Of a DNA stretch of 64,000 bases, positions 60,463 to 64,000 are shown piece after piece. The position numbers and the translations under genes are program-made. Every line of letters starts with the position of its first letter. The first letter of the stretch is position 1. Source of the stretch: Eutrophocola sp964629325 (GTDB lineage: Bacteria; Pseudomonadota; Gammaproteobacteria; Pseudomonadales; Pseudohongiellaceae); NCBI GenBank assembly GCA_964629325.1, contig CAZVSC010000007.1, positions 1 through 64,000 of the forward strand, in the 5' to 3' direction. The notes under the pieces were generated by a model that was not told the DNA's origin, searched no databases, and saw only the letters and a program-made list of their open reading frames with translations.

Positions 60463-60918
60463 TTACTGTGCCTTGACGATAAAGTAGGTGATGGCCTCGC
60501 CCGCCCCCACAATGACGTAATGCGGGACGGTGGCGGGAATATGCACGATATCGCCCTTGCCCAGGCGCCGGCTGGTGCCGCCGGTGATGCCGGTGCCGCG
60601 GATTTCGCCGGGGGAATCCTCCCGGGCGTTGGTGATGGTGCCGCCGGTAACCAGGGTGGCCTTGCCATCGGTCACGAAGTAGATATCCGCCCACTCATCA
60701 TGGGACTCGGAGAAGCCCGGCCCGGGTTCCCGATGCACCATGGCGCCAAAATGGCGGCCGTCCTCGAATACCCGGTCAAGTATGGCGGCGTTGTTCGGCC
60801 CCACATTGTCGGCCAGGTCTTCACCCATGGTGGCGAGATCCTCGGCGGAAAGGTAATTCTGGGCCATGGCGGGCGCGGCACCGTATATGGCGACAAGCAG
60901 CACGATCAGTTTTTTCAT
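60463..60918 (-). CDS. Exported cupin-fold protein
   Basis: A 151-residue secreted single-cupin protein. The signal peptide (about residues 1-19, ending AMA) is followed by a helical stretch and the cupin core: SHDEWADIYFVTDGKATLVTGG (metal His/Glu), GDIVHIPATVPHYVIV (second motif with His). The ATG at 60918 follows AGGAAAT. Similar small exported cupins are common but uncharacterised. Confidence 0.75.
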   Translation of the reverse strand: MKKLIVLLVAIYGAAPAMAQNYLSAEDLATMGEDLADNVGPNNAAILDRVFEDGRHFGAMVHREPGPGFSESHDEWADIYFVTDGKATLVTGGTITNAREDSPGEIRGTGITGGTSRRLGKGDIVHIPATVPHYVIVGAGEAITYFIVKAQ

Positions 60919-61132
60919 AATGATTTCCTGTTGGGTTACCGCCCGTCCCGGGCTTCGATGGCGGCCACGTAACCGGTATCGCACTCACAGGGCCACACGT
61001 GTCCAATTGTAGGAACTCGCTTTCCTTGCTGTAAAGCGCTTACCGCAATTAACTGCTTCCACCGGCAATCAGGACTTTCCATGCAAGCGGTTTGCATTGA
61101 GAATAGGACTGTCTTCGCAAGAACCGCACACC

Positions 61133-62140
61133 ATGGAAGAACACTACCAGCCGCCAGCCAGGTTAACCTGCAAAAACTGCGCGACCGAACTGGCCGGTGA
61201 AAACTATTGCCCGGTCTGCGGCCAGAAAGGCGACACGCACGTGCTGACCTTCCGCGAGCTCCTGGAAGAACTCGCCGACGGCCTGTTCAACACGGATTCG
61301 CGGCTCTGGCGCTCGCTGATCCCCCTGGCCCTGATGCCCGGCCGGCTGACCATTGAATACCTGCGCGGACGGCGCATGTACTACCTGCCGCCATTCCGAC
61401 TGTACCTGATCCTGAGCGTGCTGTTCTTCCTCATTCCCTCCAACAACGGCAATCTCGGCGGGAATTTGGGAGCCAACCTGGGGGATGAGTCCGGGGAGTC
61501 GAATATCCTCACCCTGAATGATGTGATCCAGGAATCGGATATCGGCACCGAGGGCACGGAGATCGCCCGCCAGATCCGCGAGGAATTCGCCCGGGAACTG
61601 GCGGCGGTGCAGGAGGAAGATCTGGAGGCTAATGTCGACATCGACGGCAACATGTGCGTACTGGAGGGTATGCCCTCGTCGCTGCTCACCATCGTGATCA
61701 GGGATACCTGCATGAAATTCCAGGACGACCCGGAACGATTATGGCGGGAAGTGATCGACATGGTGCCACTCATGATGATCCTTGGCATACCCCTGGTCGC
61801 CCTGTTCATGTTCGCGGCATATGCTTTTTCCGGGCGCTACTACGTGGAGCACATCATCTTCCTGTTCCACACCCATGCGTTTTTCTTCCTGATCAGCATC
61901 GCCATGGGACTGTCCTCGATCATCGGTGCACGCTACGGGTTTTTGCTTGAACCGATGGACTGGTTCAGGGTCGTCGCTGCCTGGTACATCCCTGTCTATA
62001 TATTCACGGCGATGGTGAAGGTGTACGGCGACGGCTGGGGCAAGACCTTATTCAAGGGCATTTTCATACTGACCGGCTACGGCATCAGCATCTTCGTCGT
62101 TTTTGGCGTGGGCATCCTGTATACCGCGGCGACCGCCTAG
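61133..62140 (+). CDS. DUF3667 membrane protein with zinc ribbon
   Basis: A 335-residue integral membrane protein. It begins with a CxNC...CxxCGQ zinc ribbon (CKNCATEL; YCPVCGQKGD), followed by TFRELLEELADGLFNTDSRLWRSL and a conserved MPGRLTIEYLRGRRMYYLPPFRLYL, the DUF3667 signature. About four to five transmembrane helices follow, with a large hydrophilic loop rich in acidic residues (about 110-200). The ATG at 61133 starts the zinc ribbon. Function of the family is unknown. Confidence 0.85.
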   Translation: MEEHYQPPARLTCKNCATELAGENYCPVCGQKGDTHVLTFRELLEELADGLFNTDSRLWRSLIPLALMPGRLTIEYLRGRRMYYLPPFRLYLILSVLFFLIPSNNGNLGGNLGANLGDESGESNILTLNDVIQESDIGTEGTEIARQIREEFARELAAVQEEDLEANVDIDGNMCVLEGMPSSLLTIVIRDTCMKFQDDPERLWREVIDMVPLMMILGIPLVALFMFAAYAFSGRYYVEHIIFLFHTHAFFFLISIAMGLSSIIGARYGFLLEPMDWFRVVAAWYIPVYIFTAMVKVYGDGWGKTLFKGIFILTGYGISIFVVFGVGILYTAATA

Positions 62141-62161
62141 CGTTTCACTCCCGGAGGGCGA

Positions 62162-63184
62162 TCAGTAACGCTCCAGGCACTCGTAAGGGTGCACCGACAT
62201 TTCAGGGTACCAGACGAAATAGCGTGTCAGGGTGAACGGTTCGGTGAAATTCACCGGGTCGGTGACCGTGATCTCGTAGTCCAGCCGGCTGTAGTCCGCG
62301 TTGGGGATGAAGCGCTCCACGGTGCGGATCTCGTCACTCTGGCGCACACCCGCAGGATCGAAATAACCGGCAGCGATATGGTCGGTTTCCACCACCAGTA
62401 CATCCCCTTCGAAATGCCCTTTGGAAAACCCGAACATGGTGTGCTCAGCCGGCGCCTGTGCATTCGCGTCCATGTGGATCAGGCGGCGTGCATCGTACTC
62501 TTCCAGACGCATGAGGATGTCGTTGCCCTGGCGCGTAAAGTCCATCGGGCTGGGCGTGATCATGATCAGCGGCTGGCCCTTGTTGCCGCACTGCAGGAGG
62601 CTGTTGTTGTTGGGATCCCACGCGGACAGCGCCCGCTGGCCCTCATCGGTCAGCGGGTAACCGCCCTTGAACATGGGGAAGGCGGCGGGGTCGCCCATGA
62701 TGGTGCTCCACACGCGGAAGATACCGTCGGCGGCGGCAATGGCGGCGGACGCATCGACGTCGGGAATGTCATAGCCCACGATGTTGCCGTTCTTGCCGGC
62801 GGGAAAATACGGGTTGCCGGAGCCGAAATCGAATTCGTAGCCGCCGGGCAGCAGCACGTTGGTGCCGAGCATGACGGGAAGATTGCGGCGAGAGGGTTGG
62901 CCGGCCATCGTGACCGTATCGCCGATGGCAATCACATCGTCACGTACCTTGCGGTTGCGCAATACAGTGTTGGAGGCCACCTCGGCCTCCCATTCGGTGA
63001 GGTTACCGTTTTCATCGGCGACTTCCAGCGTGATGCGGCCATGGGGATTGCGCCAGGAAATGGCGGTGACCTTGCCGGTCACTTCGATGCGCTTGGAGGC
63101 GTCGTAGATGGCGATGGTGCTGTGATGGGCGAAAACTGTCGTGGAGACAAGCGCGGCAGTAAGCGTGGTAGCGATGCGGTTCAT
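62162..63184 (-). CDS. DUF6152-type exported protein (copy 2)
   Basis: A 340-residue paralogue of the protein at 10705. After the signal peptide (cleavage predicted after VFA) the mature protein begins HHSTIAIYDASKRIEVTGKV, then AISWRNPHGRITLEV. The C-terminal half shows MFGFSKGHFEGDVLVVETDH and the RTVERFIPNADYSRLDYEITVTDP region. The ATG at 63184 follows a GGGGGTC stretch. It stands alone, convergent with the DUF3667 gene, and lies next to a repeat-rich gap region. Confidence 0.75.
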   Translation of the reverse strand: MNRIATTLTAALVSTTVFAHHSTIAIYDASKRIEVTGKVTAISWRNPHGRITLEVADENGNLTEWEAEVASNTVLRNRKVRDDVIAIGDTVTMAGQPSRRNLPVMLGTNVLLPGGYEFDFGSGNPYFPAGKNGNIVGYDIPDVDASAAIAAADGIFRVWSTIMGDPAAFPMFKGGYPLTDEGQRALSAWDPNNNSLLQCGNKGQPLIMITPSPMDFTRQGNDILMRLEEYDARRLIHMDANAQAPAEHTMFGFSKGHFEGDVLVVETDHIAAGYFDPAGVRQSDEIRTVERFIPNADYSRLDYEITVTDPVNFTEPFTLTRYFVWYPEMSVHPYECLERY

Positions 63185-63257
63185 GTGACCCCCTGTCTGA
63201 CTTTCTTCTTGTTTTATCGCGGCAGTCTACCGCCGGGCGGGGTCAATTGCCATTGGG

Positions 63258-63357
63258 NNNNNNNNNNNNNNNNNNNNNNNNNNNNNNNNNNNNNNNNNNN
63301 NNNNNNNNNNNNNNNNNNNNNNNNNNNNNNNNNNNNNNNNNNNNNNNNNNNNNNNNN
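63258..63357. other. Scaffold gap, 100 N, flanked by GCCATTGGG on both sides
   Basis: GCCATTGGG ends at 63257 and begins again at 63358, so the gap lies inside a repeated sequence. Its true length may be short. Confidence 0.9.
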
Positions 63358-63363
63358 GCCATT

Positions 63364-63430
63364 GGGGACAGTGACCTTAATAGATACCAGACCGTCAGCG
63401 CCAGACAATCAGATAAAGGTCACTGTCCCC
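63364..63430. repeat. Long inverted repeat GGGGACAGTGACCTT
   Basis: Two 15-base arms (63364-63378 and 63416-63430) are perfectly inverted around 37 bases. Related TGTCCCC-type repeats occur near REP-associated transposases in gammaproteobacteria; no transposase gene was found here. Confidence 0.75.
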
Positions 63431-63434
63431 CATT

Positions 63435-63481
63435 TAAGGCAACTGTCCCCTTTTATGTTAAGGCAACTGTCCCCTTTTATG
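63435..63481. repeat. Tandem 24-bp repeat with AACTGTCCCC core
   Basis: Two nearly identical copies starting at 63435 and 63459 share the core GGCAACTGTCCCCTTTTATG. They belong to the same repeat family as the adjacent inverted repeat. Confidence 0.8.
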
Positions 63482-63485
63482 CCTT

Positions 63486-64000
63486 TTATCCCGCTTTCTG
63501 CCGCTGTTTGAACATCACGTTGAGCCCCACGCCGGCCAGTACCAGCGCCATGCCGGCGTAGGTCAGCAGGTTGAAGCCCTCCCCGAACAGGATGTAGCCC
63601 AGCACGATGGCATAGATGATGCCCGTGTAGTTGACGATGGAGACCGTGGAGATTTCCGCCAGCTGGTACGCGCGTGTCATGTAGTACTGCGCCACCTGGC
63701 TGGTGATGCCCACCATAACAAGATGGAACCACGCCCAGCCCTGCGGCTGCACCCAGAACAGCAGGCACCAGATGCCCGTGACCGGCAAACACACAAAGGG
63801 AAAGTAAAAGATGATGACCAGTGGGTGCTCGCTGGTGGAAAGCTTGCGCACGCAATTGTAGGCGATGCCCATGAACAGCGAGGTGACGATGCCGACACCC
63901 AGGTGGAAAAGCGACACGCGCGCATCGAAGCCCTGGATCACCAGTGTGCCGGCAAAACTGACGGCAAAGAACAGGAACTGCAGCGGACTCACCTTCTCTT
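63486..64000 (-). CDS. EamA/DMT family transporter (C-terminal part; start outside window)
   Basis: The last 170 or so residues of a drug/metabolite transporter. The visible part starts near SPLQFLFFAVSFAGTLVIQ and shows four to five helices, including VGITSQVAQYYMTRAYQLAEISTVSIVNYTGIIYA and the typical end of the second EamA repeat. The frame runs off the right edge. The substrate is unknown. Confidence 0.85.
   Translation of the reverse strand, partial: EKVSPLQFLFFAVSFAGTLVIQGFDARVSLFHLGVGIVTSLFMGIAYNCVRKLSTSEHPLVIIFYFPFVCLPVTGIWCLLFWVQPQGWAWFHLVMVGITSQVAQYYMTRAYQLAEISTVSIVNYTGIIYAIVLGYILFGEGFNLLTYAGMALVLAGVGLNVMFKQRQKAG

Noticed and set aside
62189..63511. Plus-strand open frame of 440 codons across a gap
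   Set aside because: Antisense to the second DUF6152 gene and continued only through N; the rest is repeat translation.

Overview
The window reads as one scaffold of a free-living, probably marine, gammaproteobacterium. Housekeeping order supports this: the metG/rnf/nth region is followed by argG, pyrC, rnt, bfd and bfr, a Pseudomonas-like arrangement, and most of the DNA is fairly GC-rich. The exact lineage cannot be read from the sequence. Four runs of exactly 100 N (26949, 40494, 48981, 63258) are scaffold gaps, so this is most likely a draft or metagenome assembly. No rRNA, tRNA, CRISPR array, integrase or transposase gene was recognised.

Layout. 1-18.9 kb: exported hydrolases and aromatic-compound enzymes (tannase/feruloyl esterase family, Tat-exported carotenoid/lignostilbene oxygenase family, LigAB ring-cleavage dioxygenase, PobA 4-hydroxybenzoate hydroxylase), mixed with an outer-membrane protein/cupredoxin/adenylate cyclase operon, a DUF6152-DUF8021 operon, a sulfotransferase, an alpha/beta hydrolase with a DUF3500 protein, and a TPR protein. 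19-25.5 kb: an Oar-type TonB-dependent receptor, a TetR regulator and a double glycosyltransferase. 25.6-31 kb: a MacA-MacB-outer membrane factor efflux operon broken by a gap. 31-40.6 kb: trpD-folD, a DsbD-like reductase next to a single-haem protein, fhs, and an unusual methyltransferase-like protein with a histone-H1-like linker. 40.7-52.2 kb: metG, a phosphopantetheinyl transferase, gloA and an rnf (rsx) locus with nth. 52.3-59.4 kb: argG, pyrC, rnt, a universal stress protein, an acyl-ACP synthetase-like ligase, bfd and bfr. 59.4-64 kb: PnuC with a thiamine-binding-like protein, a cupin, DUF3667, a second DUF6152 protein and the end of an EamA transporter.

Two observations stand out. First, the rnf locus is abnormal. 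RnfB is fused in frame to the C-terminal two-cluster ferredoxin module and tail of RnfC. No NADH/FMN-binding part of RnfC is present in the window, and rnfD-G-E is separated from rnfA-B by about 3.6 kb of opposite-strand genes. Second, that intervening block contains an AT-rich two-gene unit: a 71-residue peptide with a double-glycine leader, followed by a rhomboid intramembrane protease. Each start site has a hairpin next to it. This looks like a bacteriocin-type locus with a rhomboid partner, for which I know no described system.

Many intergenic regions carry short repeats: degenerate heptamer arrays (1548, 48961, 58234, 58343), REP-like hairpins (52160, 52219), a GGGGTCA-type 19-mer (44000, 53567) and a GGGGACAGT-type cluster (63364). 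Two of the four scaffold gaps fall inside such repeats.
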